Origin: Anaerolineales bacterium UBA2395
GTDB lineage: Bacteria > Chloroflexota > Anaerolineae > Anaerolineales > Villigracilaceae
DNA: 64,000 nt
Assembly (NCBI GenBank): GCA_002343775.1
Contig: DDSH01000024.1
Coordinates: 154,420-218,419, forward strand
Reading direction: 5' to 3'
The position numbers and the translations under genes were made by a program. Of the stretch, positions 25,863-34,054 are shown piece by piece; positions within the stretch are counted from its first letter, which is position 1; each line of letters starts with the position of its first letter. The notes beneath the pieces were generated by a model. The model made no database searches. It worked only from the letters and a program-made list of their open reading frames with translations, and was not told the origin of the DNA.

Positions 25863-26492
25863 TTATTTGCCCCCATATGGTCGGTCCATCGCAAACAGGA
25901 CTCGCAGCCCGGTCATCAACGTTCCAAGCGCCACGCCGATCAAAATTCCTCGCGCACCGCCAAGCGCCAACACCTGCGTCACCCACGGGCGTATCCACGT
26001 GCTGATCACGGGAATATCGCCAAAAGGCAGGGTGGCAGAACCAAGGAAGATGACCACCGCCGTCAGGATGAAAAAAATCCCCATCGCATCGGCGCGGCGG
26101 CGCAAGAGACGAATGGCAGCATACAACAGCGAGACGACCAGCAAGCCCATCAATGCGGCTTCGACCGGAAGGATGATGCCGCTCAACACAACCCGCTGCA
26201 TGGCAACATGATCAGGGCGCAGCAGCATTCCAGCCGCAAAGGTAAACAACATCGACAGGACAAGGAGAGCACTGTACACGCTTCCCTTTTCAGCGCGGCG
26301 GACTTTGTCGGTGTGGACGATGATCAGGTTGAAGATTCCGACCAATGCAGCAACGCCAGTGAGGATGACCGCCCAGTTCAACAGCACGGTCTGTAAATCT
26401 ACTACAGTAGGGAAGAGGGTGGGCGGAAGAAAATAACCCAGCAGGACCAAAAGCCCAAAGGCAATGGCAATGACAGCTGTAAAAACTCGCAT
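25863..26492 (-). CDS. six-helix membrane protein of the MutL-like operon
   Basis: 209 aa, about six hydrophobic helices. Short basic loops (HTDKVRRAEKG, RLLRRRADAMG) suggest cytoplasmic sides. Family not recognised. Its ATG overlaps the upstream stop by one base (TGATG) and its own stop abuts the zinc-ribbon gene, giving strict co-expression. Confidence 0.75.
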   Translation of the reverse strand: MRVFTAVIAIAFGLLVLLGYFLPPTLFPTVVDLQTVLLNWAVILTGVAALVGIFNLIIVHTDKVRRAEKGSVYSALLVLSMLFTFAAGMLLRPDHVAMQRVVLSGIILPVEAALMGLLVVSLLYAAIRLLRRRADAMGIFFILTAVVIFLGSATLPFGDIPVISTWIRPWVTQVLALGGARGILIGVALGTLMTGLRVLFAMDRPYGGK

Positions 26493-27223
26493 CAGATCAC
26501 CCCCAAAAATTTCAACGCCGCACCACCCAACAGGGCAAGGATGACCAGCCAGCGCAGAATATCTTGAACGGTGAGGCTGGCGGCGTGTGAAGATTCTGCG
26601 CCCAGGTACGTGCCCGCGGCAAAGAGTTCTTCGCCAATCAACGCATCCTGCGAGCCGGCATACAATACGGCTTGACCGGTCAGGTTATCGCTGGCACCGA
26701 TCAAGTTGACATGGTCGCGGTCGGCAGAATCCACCAGCAGCGCGGCTTCGGGTCCGAAATGCCCGACCAGAATGTTCGTGGAAACATTTTCATTGGAAGC
26801 AATGTGCATCGCGCCGGCGGCGTAACTGAACGGCGTCAACCCTGTTACCCGGCTGGTGGTGTGGACGTAGAGGTCATCCGCCCCGGCGGCTTTGTAACCG
26901 GCTTGCACCGTATCCTGGGTCAACAGACCCAGTGCCGGGTCCCCGGCGGAAGCGACGGAGGGCATATCGCTGACGGAGGTGCGCTCGGCAATGATCCGCA
27001 GCATGGCAAGCGCAGCGAAGGCAGATCCTCCACGCGCGTCCAACAAGCTGCCATGTCCAAGGGAAATGTGCAGGCGTGTTCCGTCCTCGATGCTCAACCC
27101 CAGCGTGCGAGCCAGCTGTGTGAGCGCAGGAATTTCACGCAAACGCGCAGGGGATTTTCTTTTCCAAAAGGAAATGACCAGCAGGAGAAAAGCCGCAACA
27201 ACCAGGATGAGAGGCGCGGTCAT
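26492..27223 (-). CDS. membrane-flanked soluble-domain protein, conserved hypothetical
   Basis: 243 aa with one helix at each end (about 2-19 and 222-240) and a soluble domain of about 200 residues between: LGLSIEDGTRLHISLGHGSL, LYVHTTSRVTGLTPFSYAAG, NILVGHFGPEAALL, SQDALIGEELFAAGTYLG. It resembles a Chloroflexota family of unknown function. Overlaps the upstream 81-aa gene by 4 nt (ATGA). Confidence 0.75.
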   Translation of the reverse strand: MTAPLILVVAAFLLLVISFWKRKSPARLREIPALTQLARTLGLSIEDGTRLHISLGHGSLLDARGGSAFAALAMLRIIAERTSVSDMPSVASAGDPALGLLTQDTVQAGYKAAGADDLYVHTTSRVTGLTPFSYAAGAMHIASNENVSTNILVGHFGPEAALLVDSADRDHVNLIGASDNLTGQAVLYAGSQDALIGEELFAAGTYLGAESSHAASLTVQDILRWLVILALLGGAALKFLGVI

Positions 27224-27465
27224 GACCCTGCTCCTTCGCGGATGAGAAAGGAGGCAAAGTCATGGGTTTCGGTCTCATCCTCGAGCATTTCGGCAAGCGC
27301 GGTCAGCTGGGTGTTCTTAAAAAAACCGCCGCTAAAATAAATCGCCTGCGCACCGAGCAGGGCAAGAGGACTTCCTGCTTCAAGAAACGAGGCGACCAGA
27401 TCGTGAAGTTGATATCGGCGCAAGGACTCAGCCCAGCGATGCCAGAATTCGCGCGATGGCTTCAT
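27220..27465 (-). CDS. 81-aa protein heading the MutL-like operon
   Basis: Small soluble alpha-helical protein (FWHRWAESLRRYQLHDLVASFLEAGSP). No family recognised, no membrane segment. First gene of the operon; its stop overlaps the next ATG. An extended -10 promoter lies 10 nt before its start, so the operon transcript may be leaderless or nearly so. Confidence 0.65.
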   Translation of the reverse strand: MKPSREFWHRWAESLRRYQLHDLVASFLEAGSPLALLGAQAIYFSGGFFKNTQLTALAEMLEDETETHDFASFLIREGAGS

Positions 27466-27475
27466 AGTTACGAAA

Positions 27476-27484
27476 AGTATAGCA
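27476..27484 (-). promoter_or_regulatory. extended -10 promoter of the MutL-like operon
   Basis: On the minus strand TGCTATACT, an extended -10 element, ends 10 nt before the first ATG. No good -35 is seen, as is common for extended -10 promoters. No Shine-Dalgarno separates it from the ATG. Confidence 0.5.
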
Positions 27485-27546
27485 TAAATTTAAAGGCTAT
27501 CCCGCCGCCGCTCATGGTGGAATGATTGCAATTTTGTTTCTTGTGA

Positions 27547-27581
27547 AAGACCCCAAAGGTTTCGGGAACCTTTGGGGTCTT
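27547..27581 (-). terminator. terminator of glgC
   Basis: AAGACCCCAAAGGTT / AACCTTTGGGGTCTT stem with a 5-nt loop and T-rich flank on the minus strand, 7 nt past the glgC stop. Confidence 0.85.
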
Positions 27582-27587
27582 GTTGTG

Positions 27588-28835
27588 TTAGGGAGCAATA
27601 ACTGTGCCGGGTTGCACCTCGGCATCCTTGGGGATGATGACGATCCCGTCGCGCACATACCAGTTCTGGTGGTCGATCTCGGTGTTGCGCGGGAAGGGTC
27701 GGATGGTGACGTTCTCACCAATGCGCGCATTTTTATCGAGGATCGCGCCTTCAATGTGACAATTCGCGCCAATGCCAATCGGCAGACCGCCCCAATCGCG
27801 CTCGAAATAATCCGATCCCATCACGATGCTGTCTTTGATGACACAGCCCGCCGCGATCTGGCTGCGGATTCCGATAATGGAATGGACAATCTCCGATTTC
27901 AGCACACGGCTTCCTTCAGCAATCAACACTTCCTTCAAGCGGCAATCCTCCACAATGGAAGCCGGGAGATAACGTGTATCGGTGTAAATGGGCAATTTCG
28001 CGTCGTAAAAGTCGAAGGGCGAGTTCGACTGGGTCAGCATGAGATTGGTCTCGTAGAATGAGCGGATGGTTCCGATGTCCTGCCAGTACCCGTCAAAATC
28101 GAACCCGTAGACCTTATGCGCCTTGATGGCTTGCGGAATGATGTCGCTGCCAAAATCGTCGTAATCTGGGAAATTCACCAGGTAATCGATCAGCACCCGC
28201 GTGTTGAACATGTAAATACCCATCGAACCGAGGAAGGGACGCGCCGGGTCATCGCGGCTGACAAAGCGGTTTTGCACTTCCAAGTCCTTGGGCTTTTCGA
28301 CAAAGTCCGAGATCTTGCCATCAGCCTCCCGCTTCAGGATTCCGAAGCGGCTCGCTTCCTCCCTCGCAACGGGTTGCACAGCGACGGTGATATCCGCCTT
28401 ATTCTCCCAGTGATATTCCGCCATCGCCTTGTAATCCATGCGGTACAAATGGTCACCCGCAAGGATGAGGATGTACTTCGCCCCGGCTGCCTGGATCTCC
28501 AGCAGCTGCTTGCGGACGGCATCCGCTGTGCCCTGATACCAGTCGGCGCTCTCGATGGTCTGTTCCGCCGCCCAGATCTGCACCCAACCCTGATGGAACG
28601 AGTCAAAGTTGTAGGTGCGGGTAATGTGACGATGCAGCGAAACCGAATTGAACTGGGTCAGGATCGCGATGCGGTAGATTTCCGAGTTAATACAATTGCT
28701 GATGGGAATATCAATGAGACGGTATTTTCCTGCAATCGGCACGGCAGGTTTGGAGCGCATTTGTGTGAGCGGATACAGGCGCGCCCCGCGTCCCCCCCCT
28801 AAAATGACTGCCAGGACTTCGTTGAAAGACGGCAT
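27588..28835 (-). CDS. glgC: glucose-1-phosphate adenylyltransferase
   Basis: Makes ADP-glucose from glucose 1-phosphate and ATP, the committed step of bacterial glycogen synthesis. The 415 aa carry the nucleotidyltransferase motif VILGGGRGARLYPLT, KPAVPIAGKYRLIDIPISNC, the WYQGTADAVRK loop and LILAGDHLYRMDY, followed by a C-terminal left-handed beta-helix (hexapeptide-like repeats from about 290). AGGAGG stands 7 nt before the ATG. No glgA or glgB is in the window. Confidence 0.94.
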   Translation of the reverse strand: MPSFNEVLAVILGGGRGARLYPLTQMRSKPAVPIAGKYRLIDIPISNCINSEIYRIAILTQFNSVSLHRHITRTYNFDSFHQGWVQIWAAEQTIESADWYQGTADAVRKQLLEIQAAGAKYILILAGDHLYRMDYKAMAEYHWENKADITVAVQPVAREEASRFGILKREADGKISDFVEKPKDLEVQNRFVSRDDPARPFLGSMGIYMFNTRVLIDYLVNFPDYDDFGSDIIPQAIKAHKVYGFDFDGYWQDIGTIRSFYETNLMLTQSNSPFDFYDAKLPIYTDTRYLPASIVEDCRLKEVLIAEGSRVLKSEIVHSIIGIRSQIAAGCVIKDSIVMGSDYFERDWGGLPIGIGANCHIEGAILDKNARIGENVTIRPFPRNTEIDHQNWYVRDGIVIIPKDAEVQPGTVIAP

Positions 28836-28887
28836 AATGAGCCTCCTGGGAAAGTGTGGAACTTACAGGAATAGCAAAAGATTATGC

Positions 28888-28992
28888 CTATTTTACACCC
28901 ATCATCCTGCGAACGCGATGGATTATGTAAACAATGGGGTAAGCCAGCAGGATGAGGAGGTCGATGAGGACAAAGAACAGGTAAAGTTTCAT
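28888..28992 (-). CDS. 34-aa membrane microprotein upstream of glgC
   Basis: ATG at 28992 preceded by GGAGG (9 nt). The peptide starts MKLYLFFVLIDLLILLAYPI, one hydrophobic helix of about 22 residues, and ends with the basic tail HRVRRMMGVK, predicted N-out or hairpin-anchored with a cytoplasmic tail. A canonical promoter (29078-29106) drives it, and glgC follows after 52 nt, so it may be the first gene of the glgC transcript. No family recognised. Confidence 0.6.
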   Translation of the reverse strand: MKLYLFFVLIDLLILLAYPIVYIIHRVRRMMGVK

Positions 28993-29077
28993 GGCGAAAC
29001 GCCTCCAGATGGTCGCTGCAAATACAGATCCTGTAACGATATACGTTTTTTAGTCTTTTCCGTTTCCTCTAATTTTT

Positions 29078-29106
29078 ATTCTACAAGCCGGGTTTTTTCC
29101 AGTCAA
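29078..29106 (-). promoter_or_regulatory. promoter of the microprotein-glgC transcript
   Basis: On the minus strand TTGACT (29101-29106) and TAGAAT (29078-29083) with exactly 17 bp between. Confidence 0.7.
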
Positions 29107-29138
29107 CGCCCACAGGTGCTGCATATATAAAAATCAAA

Positions 29139-29157
29139 CGTCCTCCAGGGGAGGACG
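29139..29157 (-). terminator. terminator of tRNA-Leu
   Basis: On the minus strand CGTCCTC / GAGGACG stem-loop followed by TTTGATTTTT, about 50 nt downstream of the tRNA 3' end. Confidence 0.75.
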
Positions 29158-29204
29158 CTGCCGGCACAAACACCTGCTAAGGTATAATCTGCAAGTACAG
29201 CGAG

Positions 29205-29287
29205 TGCCGAAGGAGGGAATCGAACCCTCATTCCCGTAGGGAACACGATTTTGAGTCGTGCGCGTCTGCCTATTCCGCCACTTCGGC
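29205..29287 (-). tRNA. tRNA-Leu (CAA anticodon)
   Basis: 83 nt class II tRNA. Acceptor arms GCCGAAG / CTTCGGC pair perfectly with discriminator A. Anticodon stem CACGA / TCGTG encloses CTCAAAA (anticodon CAA). A variable arm (TTCCCTACGGGAA) and T-arm GGTTCGATTCC are present. CCA is not encoded. Confidence 0.95.
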
Positions 29288-29315
29288 TCGTTTGCAAGTG
29301 CTTGTTGCGCACGCA

Positions 29316-29343
29316 AGTATACCACTCCCAAGAACAAGGTCAA
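29316..29343 (-). promoter_or_regulatory. promoter of tRNA-Leu
   Basis: TTGACC (29338-29343) and TATACT (29316-29321) on the minus strand, 16 bp apart, about 30 nt before the tRNA 5' end. The -35 hexamer lies within 2 nt of the divergent ychF start codon. Confidence 0.65.
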
Positions 29344-29344
29344 G

Positions 29345-30406
29345 ATGAAACTAGGAATTATTGGACTGCCTCAATCTGGAAAAACGACAATTTTCAACGC
29401 TCTCACCCGGGGGAACGCCCCCACCACCGCGTCGGCAGGACGCATGGAAGTGCATCAAGCTGTGGTGGATGTGCCCGACCCGCGTGTGGACATTCTCTCG
29501 AAGATGTTCAACCCGCGCAAGACCATCTACGCCAAGGTGGCATACGCGGATATTGCCGGACTGGAGACCGGGTCTGCCAAAAGCGGCATTTCGGGGCAGC
29601 TGCTGAATCAACTCAACCAGATGGATGCGCTCATCCTGGTGGTGCGCTGCTTTGAAAGCGACCTGGTGATGCACCCGCAGGGAAGCATCAATCCGCTTCG
29701 CGACGTGGAAATGATGACGGGCGAGCTGCTTCTGAACGACTTGATCGCCGTCGAGCGCAAGTTGGAGCGTCTCACCGAGGAACGCAAGAAGGGCGGCACG
29801 GATAAAGCCGTCAATGCGCGCCAGACCGAATTGTTCGAGAAACTCCACGCGGCACTTTCAGACAACAAACCGCTTCGCGATCTGGAATACACGCCCGAAG
29901 AAGAGAAGGAACTTTCCAGTTTTGGTTTGCTCTCGCGCAAACGTATCCTAACCGTTTTCAACCTCGGCGAGGGACAGCCCGCGCCCGATGCCAGCAGACT
30001 CGACCATCCCTCCGTGGCGTTGATGGGCAAACTGGAAATGGAAATCGCCCAACTTTCACCGGAAGATGCAACGGTTTTCATGGAAGAATACGGTATCAAG
30101 GAACTCAGTCTCAACCGTATGATCAACCTCTCGTATGAACTTTTGCAGGAGTTGACCTTCTTTACCGTCGGCGAAGATGAGGTGCGCGCGTGGGTGACGC
30201 ATCGCGGCGCGACGGCACAGGAAGCGGCAGGTGAGATCCACACGGATCTTTCGCGTGGATTCGTTCGCGCCGAGGTGGTGGCTTATGAAGACCTCGTCAC
30301 TCTCGGGTCGATGAATGAAGCGAAGGCGAAAGGGAAGTTCCGCCTCGAAGGCAAGGAATACATCGTCGCGGACGGCGACATCATGCATGTGCGGTCCAGC
30401 CTGTAA
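29345..30406 (+). CDS. ychF: redox-regulated ATPase YchF (OLA1 family)
   Basis: Obg-like P-loop NTPase that prefers ATP and associates with ribosomes. The 353 aa have the P-loop GLPQSGKTT (7-15), ADIAGLETGSAKSGISGQ for the G3 region, a coiled-coil insertion (about 130-170) and a C-terminal TGS domain (EEYGIKELSL ... DVMHVRSSL-like end). Slightly shorter than the usual 363 aa. The start MKLGIIGLPQ agrees with the family; the 5' region faces the tRNA-Leu promoter, so the two genes' promoters overlap. Confidence 0.93.
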   Translation: MKLGIIGLPQSGKTTIFNALTRGNAPTTASAGRMEVHQAVVDVPDPRVDILSKMFNPRKTIYAKVAYADIAGLETGSAKSGISGQLLNQLNQMDALILVVRCFESDLVMHPQGSINPLRDVEMMTGELLLNDLIAVERKLERLTEERKKGGTDKAVNARQTELFEKLHAALSDNKPLRDLEYTPEEEKELSSFGLLSRKRILTVFNLGEGQPAPDASRLDHPSVALMGKLEMEIAQLSPEDATVFMEEYGIKELSLNRMINLSYELLQELTFFTVGEDEVRAWVTHRGATAQEAAGEIHTDLSRGFVRAEVVAYEDLVTLGSMNEAKAKGKFRLEGKEYIVADGDIMHVRSSL

Positions 30407-30498
30407 AATCCATCCTGGAGAATGGCAAGAGAATTTTTTGTTTGTGGTAAAACACAGGGGCGGACGGCGTCCGTCACCCAATAAAACAAGGAGAAACC

Positions 30499-32367
30499 AT
30501 GGCGTATCAACTTTCCAAATGGGATCTTTCCCCGCTGTACCCCGGCTATGACAGCCCCGAATTGCAGAACGCGTTCGACATGATCGAAGAGCAGGTGACT
30601 TCGTTCGAAGGCGTGCGCGACAAACTCAAACCAGACATGCCCGCTGACCAATTTGTGGAAATACTGAAAGCTAGCGAAGCCACGGCCCGCATTGGCAACA
30701 AGCTGTATTCGTTTGCGGGTTTATCGTTCACCGCAGATACGCAGGATCAGAAGGCGCAGGCATTACAAGCGCGCGCCATGCAGTTCCTGGCGGAGATCGA
30801 GAACCGTACCCTGTTCTTCGGTTTGTGGTGGAAGGAGCTCGACAACGAGAACGCAAAGCGCCTGATGGATGCTTCGGGTGATTACAAGTATTATCTCGAA
30901 GCGATGCGCAACTTCAAACCGCACACGTTGAGCGAACCCGAAGAGAAGATCGTCAATCTCAAGAACGTGACCGGCGTGAATGCGCTCGGTAACCTGTATG
31001 ATTCGATCACGAATCGCTACACCTTCAAGTTGAAGGTCAATGGCAAAGAGAAGGAAATGACCGCGGCGGAATTATTCTCGTACCGCTACAGCACCGATCC
31101 GGCAATGCGCGCCGCGAGTTATCAGAGCCAGTTCAAGGTGTACGCGGAGGATGGTCCCATCCTTGGGCAGATCTACCAGACCATCTTGCGCGACTGGCAT
31201 AACGAGAACGTAAACCTGCGCAAGTTCAAGAACTCCATCGCGCCGCGCAACCTGAACAATGACGTCCCCGATGAAGCCGTGGAAGCCCTGTTGGGCGTGG
31301 CTCGCAAAAACGTGGGCGTTTTCCAGCGTTACTTCAAAATGAAAGCCAAGTACATTGACATGAAGAAGCTGCGCCGATATGACATTTACGCACCCGTCGC
31401 CGCTTCGAAGAAGACCTACAAATGGGACGAAGCCGTGACCATGGTGTTGGATGCGTTCCAGGCTTTCTCGCCTCAGGTGGCGGAACTGGCAAAGCGCGTC
31501 TTCGATGAAAGCCGCATCGACAGCGAGATCCGCAAAGGCAAACGCGGCGGCGCATTCTGCTGGTCGGTGCTGCCGGATATGACGCCATATGTGCTGGTCA
31601 ACTATCAGGGTACGGGGCGCGAAGTGGCGACCCTGGCGCATGAACTCGGTCATGCCATTCACGCCATGCTCGCGTCGCATCACAGCACATTCACCTTCCA
31701 TTCATCGCTTCCCCTTGCAGAGACCGCTTCCACGTTCGCGGAAATGGTGTTGATCGACAAACTGCTCGCCGAAGAGAAAGATGAATCCGTCCGCCGCGAT
31801 ATTCTCTTCAAGCAAATGGATGACGCGTACGCGACCATCATGCGCCAATCGTATTTCGCTCTGTTCGAGAAGACCGCGCATGAACTGGTCCAGAAGAACG
31901 CTTCGGTGGATGACCTGAGCGCCGCCTATCTCGACAATTTGAAGGAACAGTTCGGCGACTCGCTCGACCTGAGCGACGAGTTCAAATGGGAATGGGTGGG
32001 CATCCCGCACATTTACCAGGTGCCGTTCTACGTCTATGCCTATGCATTTGGACAGTTGCTGGTGCTGGCGTTGTATCAGCAGTTCAAAGCCGAAGGGGAA
32101 GCCTTCAAGCCGAAGTATCTCAGAATCCTCTCGGCAGGCGGTTCCGATGCGCCGGAGCGAATCCTGAGCGAAGCGGGCATCAACATCCGCGACCCGAAAT
32201 TCTGGCAGGGCGGCTTCGACGTGTTGGAGAAACTGGTCAGCGAGTTGGAGGCGCTTCCCATCCCCAAGCCAGCTGCGAAGAAAAAACCTGCGGCAAAGAA
32301 GAAAGTCGCCGCCAAGAAGAGCAAAGTTGCGAAGAAGCCCGCCAAAAGCAAGGCTCGCAAGAAGTAA
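30499..32367 (+). CDS. M3-family oligoendopeptidase with Lys/Ala-rich C-terminal tail
   Basis: Zinc metallopeptidase of the PepF/M3B type, degrading oligopeptides in the cytoplasm. 622 aa. The zinc site is HELGHAIH at about 381-388, with the third ligand Glu in PLAETASTFAEM near 409. The last 34 residues (about 589-622) consist almost wholly of Lys, Ala and Pro (PAAKKKPAAKKKVAAKK and similar), a histone H1-like tail foreign to the family and probably disordered and able to bind nucleic acid or anionic surfaces. AAGGAG precedes the ATG; a terminator follows. Confidence 0.9.
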   Translation: MAYQLSKWDLSPLYPGYDSPELQNAFDMIEEQVTSFEGVRDKLKPDMPADQFVEILKASEATARIGNKLYSFAGLSFTADTQDQKAQALQARAMQFLAEIENRTLFFGLWWKELDNENAKRLMDASGDYKYYLEAMRNFKPHTLSEPEEKIVNLKNVTGVNALGNLYDSITNRYTFKLKVNGKEKEMTAAELFSYRYSTDPAMRAASYQSQFKVYAEDGPILGQIYQTILRDWHNENVNLRKFKNSIAPRNLNNDVPDEAVEALLGVARKNVGVFQRYFKMKAKYIDMKKLRRYDIYAPVAASKKTYKWDEAVTMVLDAFQAFSPQVAELAKRVFDESRIDSEIRKGKRGGAFCWSVLPDMTPYVLVNYQGTGREVATLAHELGHAIHAMLASHHSTFTFHSSLPLAETASTFAEMVLIDKLLAEEKDESVRRDILFKQMDDAYATIMRQSYFALFEKTAHELVQKNASVDDLSAAYLDNLKEQFGDSLDLSDEFKWEWVGIPHIYQVPFYVYAYAFGQLLVLALYQQFKAEGEAFKPKYLRILSAGGSDAPERILSEAGINIRDPKFWQGGFDVLEKLVSELEALPIPKPAAKKKPAAKKKVAAKKSKVAKKPAKSKARKK

Positions 32368-32387
32368 GCCTGCAAGATCATGAAGCG

Positions 32388-32414
32388 ATCAGCCGACCGG
32401 AATGGTCGGCTGAT
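32388..32414 (+). terminator. terminator after the M3 peptidase gene
   Basis: ATCAGCCGACC / GGTCGGCTGAT stem with loop GGAAT, followed by TTGTT. Confidence 0.75.
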
Positions 32415-32489
32415 TTGTTAAGCCCTGCAACCGGCGAAATGCTTTTTCGTATTTCAACCATCAACTATAAACAAAATTCCGGAGGCGTA

Positions 32490-33476
32490 ATGAAAGCGAT
32501 CATTTATGAAACATATGGACCCCCTGAAGTTCTCCAACTCAGGCAGGTGGAAAAGCCTTCTCCAAAAAGCAACGAAATCCTGATCAAAGTACATGCATCC
32601 TCCGTGACCACAGGGGATGTAAACCTGCGCGGATTTACTTTTGTCCCGGCGGGGTTCGGGCTCCTGACCCGGTTGATATTCGGGCTTCGAAAACCGAAAA
32701 AACAAATTCTGGGGGTGGAGTTTTCCGGAGAGGTCGAAACGGTTGGAAAAGATGTAAAGCAATTCAAACCGGGAGACCGGGTCTTTGGGCTTGATGGCGT
32801 CAATTTTGGGGCATATGCCGAGTACAAGTGTGTGGCAGAATCCGCTGGAATCACGACCATGCCCGCCGGGCTGACCTTTGAAGAAGCGGCTTCCATCTCC
32901 AACGGAGCATTGACCGCGTTAACTTTCCTGAGAAATATGGGGAGGATTCAAAAAGGGCAAAAGGTCCTTATCAATGGAGCATCGGGAAGCGTGGGAAGCG
33001 CAGCGGTACAAATCGCCAAATATTTCGAAACGGATGTTACCGGAGTCTGCAGCGCCTCGAACGCGGACCGGGTGCTTTCCCTCGGCGCGGACCGGGTCAT
33101 TGATTACACCCGGGAGGACTTCACCAAAAACGGGGAAACCTACGATATTATTTTCGACACAGTCGGCAAGACGACATTCTCCAGCGTGAAGGATTCACTC
33201 AAACCGGCAGGGTTGTATCTTGCCGGGTCAGGTGGACTGCGGGAAATGTTTCAAATGTCATTGAATTCCCTGAGCGGCGGTAAAAAGGTGTTCACTGGAC
33301 CTTCTTCAGAACGCAGGGAAGACCTCGTTTTCATCAAAGACCTTGTCGAAAAGGGAAAGATAAAACCGGTTATTGATAAAATCTATCCGTTGGAACAGAT
33401 TGTCGAGGCGCATCGCTATGTTGACACGGGACGTAAAAAGGGGAATGTCGCGATCCGAATCGTGGACGGTCACTGA
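32490..33476 (+). CDS. NAD(P)-dependent quinone-oxidoreductase-like MDR enzyme (copy 1)
   Basis: 328-aa zinc-free medium-chain dehydrogenase/reductase, close to bacterial quinone oxidoreductase/zeta-crystallin-like enzymes. GroES-like domain first (GVEFSGEVETVGKDV, GDRVFG), then a Rossmann domain with INGASGSVGSAAVQIAKYF and GADRVIDYTREDF. No catalytic-zinc cysteine or structural four-Cys loop. The substrate is unknown. GGAGG lies 5 nt before the ATG. A clear paralog is at 34773-35771. A small membrane protein follows 16 nt downstream. Confidence 0.87.
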   Translation: MKAIIYETYGPPEVLQLRQVEKPSPKSNEILIKVHASSVTTGDVNLRGFTFVPAGFGLLTRLIFGLRKPKKQILGVEFSGEVETVGKDVKQFKPGDRVFGLDGVNFGAYAEYKCVAESAGITTMPAGLTFEEAASISNGALTALTFLRNMGRIQKGQKVLINGASGSVGSAAVQIAKYFETDVTGVCSASNADRVLSLGADRVIDYTREDFTKNGETYDIIFDTVGKTTFSSVKDSLKPAGLYLAGSGGLREMFQMSLNSLSGGKKVFTGPSSERREDLVFIKDLVEKGKIKPVIDKIYPLEQIVEAHRYVDTGRKKGNVAIRIVDGH

Positions 33477-33492
33477 TAAACAGGAGGCTGAA

Positions 33493-33858
33493 ATGGACAA
33501 AACACAGATCATTCTTTCCGGCACGTGGGTATCGTTGATGTTGATCTATCTTTTGGGGGATGTGCTGCGAATCTTCAGCGGCGATTACAAGACCGGGGAA
33601 ATGGGGAAGATCCAATTCACGCAAGGCATGTGGCTGGGAATCTCCGTCTTGATGCTGCTTCCCATTCTCATGGTCTTTCTCTCGCTCGTGCTGGACCAGC
33701 CCGTGAACCGCTGGGCGAATATCATCGTCGCGGTTTTCTTTTTTCTCTTCAATCTCGTCGGGCTGCCAACCTATCCTTCGGCGTATGACAAGTTTCTGCT
33801 CGCTGTAAGCCTTGTTTTCAATGGACTGACCGTTTGGTACGCCTGGCGATGGGTTTAG
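33493..33858 (+). CDS. four-helix membrane protein (DUF6326-like)
   Basis: 121 aa with about four helices: IILSGTWVSLMLIYLLGDVLRIFSG, GMWLGISVLMLLPILMVFLSLVL, ANIIVAVFFFLFNLVG, FLLAVSLVFNGLTVWYAW. It resembles small YhhN/DUF6326-type proteins of unknown function. AGGAGG is well placed. In an operon with the preceding oxidoreductase; ends in a terminator. Confidence 0.72.
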   Translation: MDKTQIILSGTWVSLMLIYLLGDVLRIFSGDYKTGEMGKIQFTQGMWLGISVLMLLPILMVFLSLVLDQPVNRWANIIVAVFFFLFNLVGLPTYPSAYDKFLLAVSLVFNGLTVWYAWRWV

Positions 33859-33878
33859 AAAGAAATCCCAAAACCATC

Positions 33879-33908
33879 AAAAACGACCGCTTGTAATCGG
33901 TCGTTTTT
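33879..33908 (+). terminator. terminator after the oxidoreductase/membrane-protein pair
   Basis: AAAAACGACCG / CGGTCGTTTTT stem with an 8-nt loop and long T-run. Confidence 0.9.
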
Positions 33909-33971
33909 TGTTTTTTTAGCCTCGAAATGCCATAATATTGCGAGAATTTTGAATTTTAATGTAAAAAACTA

Positions 33972-34000
33972 TTGACATAATGTATGTTTTGATTTACTAT
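33972..34000 (+). promoter_or_regulatory. promoter of the membrane protein-XRE-oxidoreductase cassette
   Basis: TTGACA (33972-33977) and TACTAT (33995-34000) are separated by 17 bp in an unusually AT-rich stretch. The -10 hexamer is the outer edge of a palindrome (33995-34026). Confidence 0.75.
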
Positions 34001-34026
34001 TTGTATATAAATTATTACATATAGTA
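33995..34026. promoter_or_regulatory. candidate operator for the XRE regulator
   Basis: TACTATTTGTA and TACATATAGTA form an 11-bp inverted repeat with one mismatch and a 10-bp spacer, beginning in the -10 box and covering the expected transcription start. A repressor bound here would block initiation. The regulator encoded at 34512 is the obvious candidate (inference). Confidence 0.5.
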
Positions 34027-34054
34027 AAGAAAATTAGACAAGAAAGAGGAAAAT

